The notes under the pieces were generated by a model, which was not told the origin of the DNA, made no database searches, and saw only the letters and a program-made list of their open reading frames with translations. From Pseudoruegeria sp. HB172150 (GTDB taxonomy: Bacteria; Pseudomonadota; Alphaproteobacteria; Rhodobacterales; Rhodobacteraceae), in the NCBI RefSeq assembly GCF_013184805.1, contig NZ_JAATNG010000001.1, positions 1,178,001-1,242,000 on the forward strand: a DNA stretch of 64,000 nt, read 5' to 3'. Numbering within the stretch: position 1 is the stretch's first letter; each line of letters opens with the position of its first letter. Positions 26,787 to 35,876 of this stretch are shown here, piece by piece. The position numbers and the translations under genes are program-made.

Positions 26787-27539
26787 TCAGCCCTCTCCGC
26801 GAAGCTCGTCGACAAGGCCCAGCATGCCGTCCAGCGGGACGTAGCCGCGCACCAGCTGGGTTTCGAACACGAAGGTGGGCGTGCCCGAGATCTGCATCCG
26901 CTGTGCCAGCGCGTGGTTTGCGTTGATGACCTCTGCCACTTCGGGGCTTTCCATGGCGGCCATCACGGCCTCTGTATCGAAGCCCTTGTCGTTGGCCATG
27001 GCGGTCAGCGCCTCGGGCGTGACGTCGCCGCGCATCGTCATCAGGTCGTTGTGCGTTTCGAAGTAGGCGTCCTCGCCCTCGACCTGCTGCACGGCGATGG
27101 CGAATTTCGCGGCCAGCACCGACTGGTCGCCGAGGATCGGGAATTCCTTGATGACGTAGCGGATGTTGCCATCGGTCTCTACCAGCGCGTTCACGTCCGG
27201 ATGCGCGCGGCGGCAGTAGCCGCAGCGGTAATCCATGAACTCCACCACGGTGATGTCGCCATCGGGGTTGCCGCCGACATAGGAAAAGCCGTCGTTGAAG
27301 ATGTCGTCGGAATTGGTCTCTACCAGCGTGACATCGCTGGCCGCCTGTTCATTGGCCTGGCGCTGTTCCAGCACGTCGATGGCTTCCAGCAGCACTTCGG
27401 GGTTTTCCATCAGGTAGGCGCGGATCTCGGCACGGAAGGCGTCCCGCTCGGCATCGTTCATCGCGTTGATGTCGAACGCGGCAAGCGGGCTCGCGGTCAG
27501 CGCGATCATCGCGGCAGCCAGAGGCAAACGGCTAAGCAT
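26787..27539 (-). CDS. DsbA/DsbG-like periplasmic thiol-disulfide oxidoreductase
   Basis: 250 aa exported protein: signal peptide ([17 protein letters not shown]), an N-terminal helical extension (about 20-70) and a DsbA-type thioredoxin domain (COG1651 type) with active site [11 protein letters not shown] and cis-Pro loop ISGTPTFVF. Likely oxidises or isomerises disulfides of exported proteins. The ATG at 27539 has AAGGA about 9 bases upstream; the frame upstream of it lies in the protease gene and is rejected. It follows the M48 protease gene by 4 bases. Confidence 0.93.
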   Translation of the reverse strand: MLSRLPLAAAMIALTASPLAAFDINAMNDAERDAFRAEIRAYLMENPEVLLEAIDVLEQRQANEQAASDVTLVETNSDDIFNDGFSYVGGNPDGDITVVEFMDYRCGYCRRAHPDVNALVETDGNIRYVIKEFPILGDQSVLAAKFAIAVQQVEGEDAYFETHNDLMTMRGDVTPEALTAMANDKGFDTEAVMAAMESPEVAEVINANHALAQRMQISGTPTFVFETQLVRGYVPLDGMLGLVDELRGEG

Positions 27540-27543
27540 CAAT

Positions 27544-28887
27544 TCATCCTTCTTTGATTTTGATTCCGGCGGATTTCGCCGCAGATAGCACATCCTGGGC
27601 CCGGATCCATCCGGGCGAGCCGCGCGGCAGCAGGGCCTCGGCCCGTTTTGCGTGGATCGCGGCGGTCTTGAGGTTGCCGAGCACGGCGTAGCGTTCGGCG
27701 GTGACGATGGAGGCCATGCCGTTATTGCCGGTCTTGGCATAGGCCACGGCAAGGTCGCGGAGCATCCGGGGATCGGCGGGGTCGCGGGCGCGGGCGCGTT
27801 CCAGCACGCCGACCGCGCTGCCCATCTGGCCGGTCGCCACGAGCGCGCGGCCATAGCCCGCAAGGATCAGCGGGTCGCCGGGCGCGGCGTTGGCGGCGGC
27901 GCCGTAGGTGGAGGCGGCCGCTGCGAACTCCCGTCCCTCGAGCTGCAGCTGTCCCTTGAGTTCCAGGTAATAGGGATCGCCGGGGCGGGCGGCGATCAGC
28001 TGGTTCATCGCGGCCATCCCCTTTTCGTGCTGACCGGCGCTGTGCAGCGCCACGGCGAGGCGCATCAGGTCGACGTCGGTTTTGGGAGATTTCACGCGCT
28101 GGAGGGTCCAGCCGGGTTTCCGGAGGAAGGCGGAGAGTTTGCCCTGCGCCCGCAGGAACCAGTACTGCGCCTGAGGATGCTCCTGCGCGCGCCCGGCATA
28201 GGCGGCCGCGTATCCTTCGACGGCGCGGATCCGGTCGCGGGTCAGTGGGTGGCTGCGGACGTAGGGATCCTGACGGGTTTCGGACAGCACTTCCTGCCCC
28301 CGGAAATAGTCCAGAACGTCGGACATCGCCGTCGGGTCGATGCCGGAGGTGGCGAGGTAGCGAAGAGCGGACTGGTCGGCGCTGGCTTCTTCGGCGCGGG
28401 TGTGGCTCAGGAAGACGCGGCTGGCGCTGGACGCGGTGCCGAGCGCGACGGCCGCGCCGGCCTCGGCGCTGCCGGAGGCCGCGCCGACGGCCAGCGCCAT
28501 CAGCAGGCCGAACCGGGCGGCGACGCTGGCGGTGTTCAGGTTGGCTATCCGGCGCGAGATGTGGCCGTTGGCGATATGGGCGACCTCGTGGGCGAGGACC
28601 GCCTGCAGTTCCTCGGCGGTCTTGACCGTCAGGATCAGGCCGGAATGCAGAAGGATGTGCTGGGTGTCGACGACGAAAGCGTTGAGTTTCTGGTCGTTTA
28701 CCACGAGGATCTTGATCTGCGACGGGCTGAGACCGGCGGCGGTGATGACCGGGCGGGCCAGTTCCTTGAGCGCGTGCTCGATGTCCGGGTCGCGGATCAG
28801 GCCGATGGCCGCAGCGGGCAGACCGACCCCGCAAAAGACCAGCGCCATCAGGGCCATGCGTATCCTCTGGCCGAGGGGTCTCGCCAT
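27544..28887 (-). CDS. periplasmic M48 metalloprotease with TPR domain (BepA-like)
   Basis: 447 aa. Signal peptide (about 1-27, ending AAA), M48 zinc protease domain with the HEVAH zinc site (LAHEVAHIANGHIS) and the downstream glutamate helix (RAEEASADQSALRYL), then about 200 residues of TPR-like helices (from about 245, including YWFLRAQGKLSAF, YYLELKGQLQLEGREF and ADPRMLRDLAVAYAKTG). This is the BepA/YfgC layout, which assists outer-membrane protein assembly and degrades misassembled ones. It heads the leftward operon with the DsbA-like gene, so the unit serves envelope protein quality (inference). Confidence 0.92.
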   Translation of the reverse strand: MARPLGQRIRMALMALVFCGVGLPAAAIGLIRDPDIEHALKELARPVITAAGLSPSQIKILVVNDQKLNAFVVDTQHILLHSGLILTVKTAEELQAVLAHEVAHIANGHISRRIANLNTASVAARFGLLMALAVGAASGSAEAGAAVALGTASSASRVFLSHTRAEEASADQSALRYLATSGIDPTAMSDVLDYFRGQEVLSETRQDPYVRSHPLTRDRIRAVEGYAAAYAGRAQEHPQAQYWFLRAQGKLSAFLRKPGWTLQRVKSPKTDVDLMRLAVALHSAGQHEKGMAAMNQLIAARPGDPYYLELKGQLQLEGREFAAAASTYGAAANAAPGDPLILAGYGRALVATGQMGSAVGVLERARARDPADPRMLRDLAVAYAKTGNNGMASIVTAERYAVLGNLKTAAIHAKRAEALLPRGSPGWIRAQDVLSAAKSAGIKIKEG

Positions 28888-28944
28888 TGACTGTCTGCCT
28901 TTCCGGGTGCAGGTCCTGCCTCGGGCGAGCATAGAGAGAGGACG

Positions 28945-30084
28945 ATGCGGAACTCAAGCCGGAGCGAGGTCGATCCCTTCATTGTGATGGACGTGATGGA
29001 AGCGGCGCGGGCGGCGGAAGCGGCCGGGCGGCACGTGATCCACATGGAAGTGGGGCAGCCCGGAACGCCGGCGCCGAAGGGCGCGCTTGAGGCGGTGTCG
29101 CGGGCGATGGCGTCGGATGCCCTGGGATACACGGTGTCCCTGGGGCTGCCGGAGCTGCGGGCGCGGATCGCCCTGCTGTATCGCGAGTGGTACGGGGTGG
29201 ATCTGGACCCGGCGCGGGTGGTGGTGACGGCGGGGTCGTCGGGGGCGTTCCTGCTGGCGTTCAGCGCATTGTTCGATTCCGGGGATCGCGTGGGGATCGG
29301 AGCGCCCGGCTATCCGTCGTACCGGCACATCCTGACGGCCCTGGGCCTTGAGGCGATGATGATCGAGGCGGCGCCGCGGCACCGGCTGCAGCTGGTGCCG
29401 GAGGATCTGCCGGCGGGGCTGGCGGGGCTGATGGTGGCGTCGCCCGCGAACCCGACGGGGACGATGCTGGATCGCGAGGCGCTGGAGGCGCTGATCGGGG
29501 CGGCGGCGGCGCGGGGGACGGCGTTCATCTCGGACGAGATCTATCACGGGATCGAGTACGAGCGGAAAGCGGTGACGGCGCTGGAGATCTCGGACGACGT
29601 CTACGTGATCAACTCGTTCTCCAAGTATTTCTCGATGACCGGCTGGCGCGTGGGCTGGATGGTGGTGCCGGAGGATCATGTGCGGGTGGTGGAGCGGCTG
29701 GCGCAGAACATGTTCATCTGCGCGCCGCATGTAAGCCAGGTGGCGGCGCTGGCGGCGATGGACTGCGGCGTGGAACTGCAGGCGAACCTTGCGGTCTATG
29801 CCGAGAACCGGCGGCTGATGATGGAGGGGCTGCCGGAGGCCGGGTTCACCGATATCGCGCCGCCGGACGGGGCGTTCTATGTCTATGCGGACGTGTCGGA
29901 CTTCACGTCGGACAGCCGCGCTTTCGCGGCGGAGATCCTGGCGCTGGCCGGCGTGGCGGTAACGCCGGGGCTGGATTTCGACGAGGCGCGGGGGGCGGGA
30001 ACGCTGCGGTTCTCCTACGCGCGGTCGACGGCGGATATCCGCGAGGGGCTGGCGCGGCTGAAGGCGTTCATGGCTGCGCGGTAG
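28945..30084 (+). CDS. class I/II pyridoxal-phosphate aminotransferase
   Basis: 379 aa fold-type I aminotransferase. Recognised from GQPGTPAPKGALEA, GYTVSLGLPELR, ASPANPTGTML, SDEIYHGIEY, and the PLP-lysine segment NSFSKYFSMTGWRVGW; the substrate-binding arginine is in TLRFSYAR. Related proteins are annotated as aspartate or aromatic aminotransferases; the substrate cannot be fixed here. Divergent from the M48 protease gene; the short gap must hold both promoters. Confidence 0.92.
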   Translation: MRNSSRSEVDPFIVMDVMEAARAAEAAGRHVIHMEVGQPGTPAPKGALEAVSRAMASDALGYTVSLGLPELRARIALLYREWYGVDLDPARVVVTAGSSGAFLLAFSALFDSGDRVGIGAPGYPSYRHILTALGLEAMMIEAAPRHRLQLVPEDLPAGLAGLMVASPANPTGTMLDREALEALIGAAAARGTAFISDEIYHGIEYERKAVTALEISDDVYVINSFSKYFSMTGWRVGWMVVPEDHVRVVERLAQNMFICAPHVSQVAALAAMDCGVELQANLAVYAENRRLMMEGLPEAGFTDIAPPDGAFYVYADVSDFTSDSRAFAAEILALAGVAVTPGLDFDEARGAGTLRFSYARSTADIREGLARLKAFMAAR

Positions 30085-30189
30085 CTAGGCGGAACGGGCC
30101 TGCCGGCCCGTGAAGATATTTCGGGGAATCAAGCGGGTGGAGGGCGGCTTGCCTGGCGTGGCTGATGTGGAAGAGGGCTCGGGTTCACC

Positions 30190-30360
30190 GAAGCAATGCA
30201 TCCGATCCACCCTCGCCTGAGCCCTGCCTGGCAGCCGCCGCCGCACTGCTCAAGAAGAATAGCCGTCTCCCCGCATGCGGGGCCCCTCGGCGATTCTTCT
30301 TGATCACCGCGCCGTCGCCCGTCCAGCCCGTCTCAGGCGAGGGTGGCCCCGAAGCAATGC
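30190..30360. repeat. nested inverted repeat flanked by 10-bp direct repeats
   Basis: From outside in: direct repeats GAAGCAATGC at 30190-30199 and 30351-30360; 15-bp inverted arms CCACCCTCGCCTGAG (30207-30221) and CTCAGGCGAGGGTGG (30332-30346); 11-bp arms TCAAGAAGAAT (30250-30260) and ATTCTTCTTGA (30293-30303); and a 14-bp palindrome CCCCGCATGCGGGG (30269-30282). The whole stretch between 30085 and 30413 holds no supported gene. Confidence 0.8.
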
Positions 30361-30413
30361 TTTTCCGGGGGAAACGGATTGGGTAAGGTCCGGGAAAAAT
30401 GACAAGAGGCGGT

Positions 30414-31625
30414 ATGAGCAGGATACTGGCGGTTTTCATCGCCCTGATCTGGGGCGGAACGGCGGCGGCGCAGGTGCTGACCGGACTGGCGCGGGTGGAC
30501 GCCGGGGCGTCTTCGCTGCGCGATGCCGGCGGCGGCGTGGAGCTGGTGCTGGGCCTGTCGCAGCCGGTGCCCTATCGCGTCTTCACCCTCGACGCGCCGC
30601 GGCGACTGGTGCTGGATTTCTCGACCGTGGACTGGACGGGACTGGATGCGGAGGCCTTCGATGGCTCTGAGGCCGTGGCCGGCGTCACCATGGGCGCGTT
30701 CCGGCCGGGCTGGTCGCGGATGGTTCTGGAACTGGATGCGCCGCTGATCGTGGCCGAGGCCGGGATGGAAACGGGTGAGGATGTCACCGTCACCGTGCGG
30801 CTGCAGCCTGCCAGCGCGGAGGATTTCGCACTTGCGGCAGGAGCGCCCGCCAGTGCGCTGTTTTCGCTGCCGGAACCGGCGAAGGACATGGAAGCGCCGC
30901 ATCGCCGGCAGGACGGTTCGCGCCCGGTCGTCGTGGTGCTGGATCCCGGCCATGGCGGCATCGATCCGGGGGCCGAGCGCGACGGGTACCGCGAAGCCGA
31001 CCTGATGCTGACCTTCGCCCGCGAACTGCGCGAGGTTCTGCAGCGGGCGGGCGGTTTCGAGGTTTTCATGACCCGGGACGACGACATCTTCGTTCCGCTG
31101 GAGATGCGTGTCTCGCTGGCGCGGATGGCCGGCGCAGACGTCTTCATCTCGGTCCATGCCGACGCGCTGGCCGAGGGGCGCGCGCAGGGCGCCACGATCT
31201 ATACGCTGGCCGAGGAGGCGACCGACGTCGCCTCGGAGAAACTGGCGGAGCGGCATGACCGCGGCGATCTGCTGGCGGGGGTGGACCTGACCGAGCAGGA
31301 CGACCGCGTGGCGCATGTGCTGATGGACATGGCGCGGACCGAGACCGCGCCGCGGGCCGACCGGCTGGCGGATGAACTGGTCGCGGCGCTGACGCAGAGC
31401 ATCGGCACCCTGCACAAGCGGCCGAGGATGGAAGCCTCCTTCTCGGTTCTGAAGGCGGCGGACATCCCGTCTGTCCTTGTGGAACTGGGGTTCCTGTCAT
31501 CGGACCGGGACCGCGAAAAGCTGCTGTCGGAGGACTGGCGTGGGAGAGCGGCGGAGGGTATCCGCGACGCGCTGATCGCCTGGTCGCGGGCGGATGCGGA
31601 AGAGGCGGAACTGCTCAGGCAGTAG
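30414..31625 (+). CDS. N-acetylmuramoyl-L-alanine amidase (AmiC type)
   Basis: 403 aa exported enzyme that cuts the amide between muramic acid and the stem peptide, splitting septal peptidoglycan. Signal peptide (ILAVFIALIWGGTAAAQ), an AMIN domain (about 25-130) for envelope localisation, and an Amidase_3 domain (about 170-390). Zinc ligands: His in LDPGHGGIDPG, Glu in READLML, His in ISVHADA; catalytic Glu in LVELGFLSS. The ATG at 30414 is preferred because GAGG lies a few bases upstream; an ATG at 30399 is the alternative. It shares a region with PBP1a, also a cell-wall gene. Confidence 0.94.
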   Translation: MSRILAVFIALIWGGTAAAQVLTGLARVDAGASSLRDAGGGVELVLGLSQPVPYRVFTLDAPRRLVLDFSTVDWTGLDAEAFDGSEAVAGVTMGAFRPGWSRMVLELDAPLIVAEAGMETGEDVTVTVRLQPASAEDFALAAGAPASALFSLPEPAKDMEAPHRRQDGSRPVVVVLDPGHGGIDPGAERDGYREADLMLTFARELREVLQRAGGFEVFMTRDDDIFVPLEMRVSLARMAGADVFISVHADALAEGRAQGATIYTLAEEATDVASEKLAERHDRGDLLAGVDLTEQDDRVAHVLMDMARTETAPRADRLADELVAALTQSIGTLHKRPRMEASFSVLKAADIPSVLVELGFLSSDRDREKLLSEDWRGRAAEGIRDALIAWSRADAEEAELLRQ

Positions 31626-32217
31626 AGGCGCGGCGTGCCAGCCAGATGGTGTGGCCGGCGCAGTCCGGATCGCGGGGCTGGAAGGCGATCACCTCGAACC
31701 CGCTTGCGGCGAGCAGGGCGCGGTAGTCGTCGGGGTTCAGCGATGCGTGGTAGACCGGCTCTCCCTCTACCTTGCCGATGGGTTCGCCGGCGGCGGGGCC
31801 AGAGGTGAACATCAGGACCGCGCGCGGCGCGGCATGCGCGGCGAAGACCGGGAACATGGCACGCTGATCGTCGGGCGACAGGTGAAAGAAGCTGTCCCAG
31901 GCGAGGATGGCGTCGAATTCCTCACCCAGATCGAGATGGCGCATGTCGGCATGGACGGCCCGGGCCTGCGGCAGGTTCTGCCGGAACAGCGCCACCATCG
32001 CGGGGGCGCCGTCGACGCCGGTGACGGCGCAGCGGCGGTCGGAGAGATATTCGGCGATGGGTTTGCCGGGGCCGCAGCCGAGGTCGAGCACCCGGCGGCC
32101 GGGGGCATGGTTCAGCATGCGGTCGAGCCAGCGCCGCTCGAACAGGGAACGGCTGCGCGAGGCGGCGTAACCGCGCGCGACTCGTTCATAGGTGTGCAGG
32201 ATGTCTTCCGGGCCCAT
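31615..32217 (-). CDS. class I SAM-dependent methyltransferase
   Basis: 200 aa methyltransferase. Motif I VLDLGCGPGKPIAEYL (near 43-58), the acidic motif II end AVTGVDGAPAM, motif with HADMRHLDL and IL(A)WDSFFHL. The substrate is unknown. Its 3' end overlaps the amidase 3' end by 11 bases in convergent orientation. Confidence 0.85.
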   Translation of the reverse strand: MGPEDILHTYERVARGYAASRSRSLFERRWLDRMLNHAPGRRVLDLGCGPGKPIAEYLSDRRCAVTGVDGAPAMVALFRQNLPQARAVHADMRHLDLGEEFDAILAWDSFFHLSPDDQRAMFPVFAAHAAPRAVLMFTSGPAAGEPIGKVEGEPVYHASLNPDDYRALLAASGFEVIAFQPRDPDCAGHTIWLARRASTA

Positions 32218-32362
32218 GAGGGACGGTTAGGGCCCGGCCGGGGGCGGCGCAAGCGGGGTTCGGCGCGGGCGGGATCACATGCGCGCGATGCCGCCGATAG
32301 GGGTTTTGACCTTTCGGGGTTGGGGATATATTGGCGACCGCAACCTTGGCCCGGGGGCAGTC

Positions 32363-34879
32363 ATGCTGCTTTTCTTCGCGTCCTTCCTGGGCGCCATTTT
32401 CAGTTTTATTACCAATGGCTTGTTCATGGCGGCCCTGCTGATCGGGGCGGTGTTCTACATGTATGGCCGGGACCTGCCGAACCATGAGCAGCTGGCCCTT
32501 TACGCGCCGCCGACGATTTCCCGGATCTATAACGGCGAGGGCCGGCTGATCGACGAATTCGCCAAGGAGCGGCGACTGTTCACGCCGATCGAGGATATCC
32601 CGGACATCGTGAAGGAAGCCTTCATCAGCGCCGAGGACAAGAACTTCTATCACCACAAGGGCTATGACGCGCGCGGTATGGCGGCGGCGGCGCTTGACGC
32701 GGCGCGCGGCGGGCGGCTGCGGGGTGCGTCGACGATCCCGCAGCAGGTGGTGAAGAACTTTCTTCTGTCCTCGGACCGGTCGGCCGAGCGCAAGATCAAG
32801 GAACTGATCCTGTCCGTGCGGCTGGAGAACACGCTGTCGAAAGAGGAGATCCTAGAACTCTACCTGAATGAAATCTACCTCGGGCAGAACTCCTATGGCG
32901 TGACCGCCGCGGCGCAGGTTTACTTCAACAAGACGCTGGAGGAGCTGACGGTCGCGGAAGCCGCCTATCTCGGGGCGCTGCCGCAGCGGCCGGCGCAAAC
33001 CCATCCGGTGCGCGACCGGGACTTCGCCATCTCGCGCCGTGATTACGTTCTGCGCGAGATGCGGGAGAACGGATTCATCGACGAGGCATCCTATGAGGTG
33101 GCGACGGCCGACCCGCTGCTGACCGTGCAGAACGGCGACTTCGAACCGTTCGGGGCGCAGCTTCCGCCACGGGATTACTTTACCGATGAAATTCGGCGGC
33201 AGCTTTCCCGCGACTTCGGGCAGGACGAATTTTTCGGCGGCGGCCTGACGATCCGCGCGACGGTGGACCCGGAACTGCAGGACGAAGCGGCGAAGGCTTT
33301 GCAGGCGGGGCTTGAGAGCTATGACCGGGGCCTGGGCATCTGGCATGGCAAGCAGGCGTCCATCGAGCCGGATCAGCTTGGTTCCGAAGAAGAATGGCGC
33401 GCGGCGTTGTCCTCGGCAGACGTGCCGCGCGATATCGAAGGCTGGTTCCCGGCGGTGGTGCTGGAGATCGGCGACCAGCGGATGCGGATCGGCATCGAGG
33501 GCGTGGAAGAGACCGATGCCGAGCCGTTCTACGTGCCGCGGGAGGATATCTCGTGGATCAAGGGCAGCTTCCACGACAATTTCGAGGTCGGCGACGTCGT
33601 CTTCGTGCGGCGGATGACCAAGGATGCCGATGGCAGCTTTATCCGGTGGACGCTGCGGCAGGTGCCCACGGTGCAGGGCGGGTTCATGGCGATGGACGTG
33701 CATACCGGCCGGGTGCTGGCGATGCAGGGCGGGTTTTCGTACCAGGATTCGGTGTTCAACCGGGCGACGCAGGCGGCGCGGCAGCCGGGGTCGTCGTTCA
33801 AGCCGTTCGTTTATGCTTCGGCGCTGGATTCCGGGTTCACGCCGGCCACGATCATCATCGACGCGCCGATCCAGGTGGATACCGGCGACGGCATCTGGCG
33901 GCCAACCAACGCGAGCCACCAGTTCTACGGGCCGACGCCGCTGCGCACGGGAATCGAACGGTCGCGGAACCTGATGACGGTGCGGCTGGCGCAGGAAATC
34001 GGAATGGACGTGGTTGCCGGATATGCCGAGCGGTTCGGCGTCTATGACCGGCTGGAGCCGTTCCTGGCGAACGCGCTGGGATCGCAGGAGACGACGCTGT
34101 TCAAGATGGTCGCGGCCTACGCGATGTTCGCCAATGGCGGCGAACGGGTGGAGCCGACGCTGGTCGACCGGGTGCAGAACCGCTGGGGCGAGACCGTGTA
34201 TCGGCATGACGACCGGAGCTGCGAGGATTGTCAGATCGCGTCGCTGGATGCTGGCTTCGCGCCGATGATCACGTCGAACCGCGAACGGGTGATGAACGCG
34301 ATTACGGCGTATCAGCTGACCTCGATGATGCAGGGCGTGGTGCAGCGCGGAACGGCGGCGGGGCGTGTCAACGTCGGTGTGCCGGTCGCCGGCAAGACGG
34401 GGACCACGAACGATGCGAAGGACGTATGGTTCATCGGTTTCACCTCGGACATCGTCGCGGGGTGCTACATCGGATACGACCGTCCGAAACGGATGCCGGG
34501 CGCCTCGGGCGGTGGCATGTGCGCGCCGGTCTTCAACCAGTTCATCAAGCATGCCGTCGAAAAATACGGCGGCGGGCCGTTCGATGTGCCGCCGGGCGGG
34601 CATTTCATCAAGATCGACCGATATACCGGCGAACGCCTGCCGGACGAAGCCAGTGGCGAGAACGTGGTTGCGGAATACTTCCGTGACGGCGAGGAGCCGC
34701 TGTTCGGCGTGATGTTCGATGGCGGCTGGGCGATGGGGTCGAACCTGCCGCTGTTCGCGCCGGGAGAGGACACGACAATCATCGAGGAAGGCGTGACGGT
34801 GAAGACCTCGGACGGGCAGGTGACCGTGATCCCCGACAAGGCGGATTTCGGTACGCTGTCTTCCGGCGGCCTGTACTGA
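32363..34879 (+). CDS. mrcA: penicillin-binding protein 1A (bifunctional transglycosylase/transpeptidase)
   Basis: 838 aa class A PBP that polymerises and cross-links peptidoglycan. Short cytoplasmic N-terminus, TM helix (about 15-38), GT51 transglycosylase (about 60-230) with the catalytic Glu in SAEDKNFYHHKG and GASTIPQQVVKNF, an OB-like insert (about 300-430), and the transpeptidase with SSFK (RQPGSSFKPFVY), SRN and KTGTTNDAKD. The ATG at 32363 follows GGGGG and matches the usual PBP1a start; an ATG at 32279 would add 28 residues. Monocistronic. Confidence 0.95.
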   Translation: MLLFFASFLGAIFSFITNGLFMAALLIGAVFYMYGRDLPNHEQLALYAPPTISRIYNGEGRLIDEFAKERRLFTPIEDIPDIVKEAFISAEDKNFYHHKGYDARGMAAAALDAARGGRLRGASTIPQQVVKNFLLSSDRSAERKIKELILSVRLENTLSKEEILELYLNEIYLGQNSYGVTAAAQVYFNKTLEELTVAEAAYLGALPQRPAQTHPVRDRDFAISRRDYVLREMRENGFIDEASYEVATADPLLTVQNGDFEPFGAQLPPRDYFTDEIRRQLSRDFGQDEFFGGGLTIRATVDPELQDEAAKALQAGLESYDRGLGIWHGKQASIEPDQLGSEEEWRAALSSADVPRDIEGWFPAVVLEIGDQRMRIGIEGVEETDAEPFYVPREDISWIKGSFHDNFEVGDVVFVRRMTKDADGSFIRWTLRQVPTVQGGFMAMDVHTGRVLAMQGGFSYQDSVFNRATQAARQPGSSFKPFVYASALDSGFTPATIIIDAPIQVDTGDGIWRPTNASHQFYGPTPLRTGIERSRNLMTVRLAQEIGMDVVAGYAERFGVYDRLEPFLANALGSQETTLFKMVAAYAMFANGGERVEPTLVDRVQNRWGETVYRHDDRSCEDCQIASLDAGFAPMITSNRERVMNAITAYQLTSMMQGVVQRGTAAGRVNVGVPVAGKTGTTNDAKDVWFIGFTSDIVAGCYIGYDRPKRMPGASGGGMCAPVFNQFIKHAVEKYGGGPFDVPPGGHFIKIDRYTGERLPDEASGENVVAEYFRDGEEPLFGVMFDGGWAMGSNLPLFAPGEDTTIIEEGVTVKTSDGQVTVIPDKADFGTLSSGGLY

Positions 34880-35200
34880 GCCGTTTTTACGTAATCAGGG
34901 TCTGTTAAAGGTCCACCGAGAAAGGCGCACGGCGTATCGTTTGCGATCCTCGGGATGGTTACCGATGGCAGAGTCCAGCGGTTGCTGCCGGTTGCCGGTT
35001 CCGTCGCCAGGTATCGTCTTTCGTCGATCCAAAAAACATCTCGTTCAAACGAATGACGAAAAGTCCCGCGGCCGGGACTTGGCAAACGATTTTCGATGGC
35101 CTGTCAAAAGGTTCCGGCAACGTGTGCGTCGGACCGGCAATTCCGCATTGCCGGTCCGCCAGCAGAGAGCGTCACGCGAAAGCAGCGCTCTCTGTTCGAT
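34880..35200. other. intergenic region with three consecutive hairpins
   Basis: Between convergent genes. Perfect stems: AAGTCCCG/CGGGACTT (35061-35080, 4-base loop); GGACCGGCAAT/ATTGCCGGTCC (35131-35157, 5-base loop); CAGAGAGCG/CGCTCTCTG (35163-35194, 14-base loop). None has a clear T-run on either strand. No supported gene. Confidence 0.6.
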
Positions 35201-35743
35201 TTACCCACAGCTGTAGAGCTTATCCGTTTTGTCGCTACCATGCCGGCGGATAATAAGGCCGTTGTTCACTCCAAGATTGGTATAAGATGTCGTGTCGATT
35301 GAGATCCATCTATTCTGGTAGCTCCTGGAACCTCCGTACCACCTCCATTCGACTTTGAATTTGCAGTTTTTGGTCCAGGGGACCAGAAATTTGGCGAAGT
35401 GATTCTTTTTCACGTTTTTTCCGCGTTTTACATCACCTATGTACTCTTCGGAGTTGGAATCTTCGGAATCCCCGCAGTATAGAAAGACTTTTACGTCATC
35501 CATTTCATAGTTCGAGGTGTTGCGAACCCAGAACCATTCGGGAGTTGTGTAGGCACCTACTATCTCGCTGCCTTTTTTCTCGTCGAAGTCATCCGAGAGT
35601 GATCTCTCTTCGTAGGTGATGTCACCTTTGAACTTCCCGCCGACACTAGAAGTACACTGATGTGCCCGCGCGGCGTCGGGAAACGCTGCCGCTAAGGTCA
35701 ATGCCGCGGCTATCAGGCCGAAGATGCTCGTTTTCGGGGTCAT
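35201..35743 (-). CDS. secreted four-cysteine family protein, member 5
   Basis: 180 aa exported protein, distant relative of the cluster at 22126-25459. Signal peptide of 27 residues (ALTLAAAFPDAARA) before HQC. Shared motif order: LSDDFDEKKGSE, EWFWVRNTSNYEMDDVKVFLYC, DVKRGKNV, AKFLVPWTKNC followed by KFKVEWRW, and the ending LYSCG with the fourth Cys penultimate. Low GC compared with flanks and rich in Lys/Asn/Ser, unlike the neighbours. Function unknown. It lies alone between the PBP1a gene and the polyamine operon. Confidence 0.75.
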   Translation of the reverse strand: MTPKTSIFGLIAAALTLAAAFPDAARAHQCTSSVGGKFKGDITYEERSLSDDFDEKKGSEIVGAYTTPEWFWVRNTSNYEMDDVKVFLYCGDSEDSNSEEYIGDVKRGKNVKKNHFAKFLVPWTKNCKFKVEWRWYGGSRSYQNRWISIDTTSYTNLGVNNGLIIRRHGSDKTDKLYSCG

Positions 35744-35876
35744 TTATTCCATCCGCATAAGGTCAATCGAGTCGGCGGGAACAATGGGCGTTTCCGTGAC
35801 CGACTGCTTGGAGATCATGTGGAGAAAACCGGGAGTTTACTGGGTGTCACCCGATGCAGCCTGCCGGCGCTACCAG

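Noticed and set aside
34941-35216. Plus-strand open frame over the three hairpins
   Set aside because: Overlaps the structured intergenic region; no ribosome site or family resemblance.
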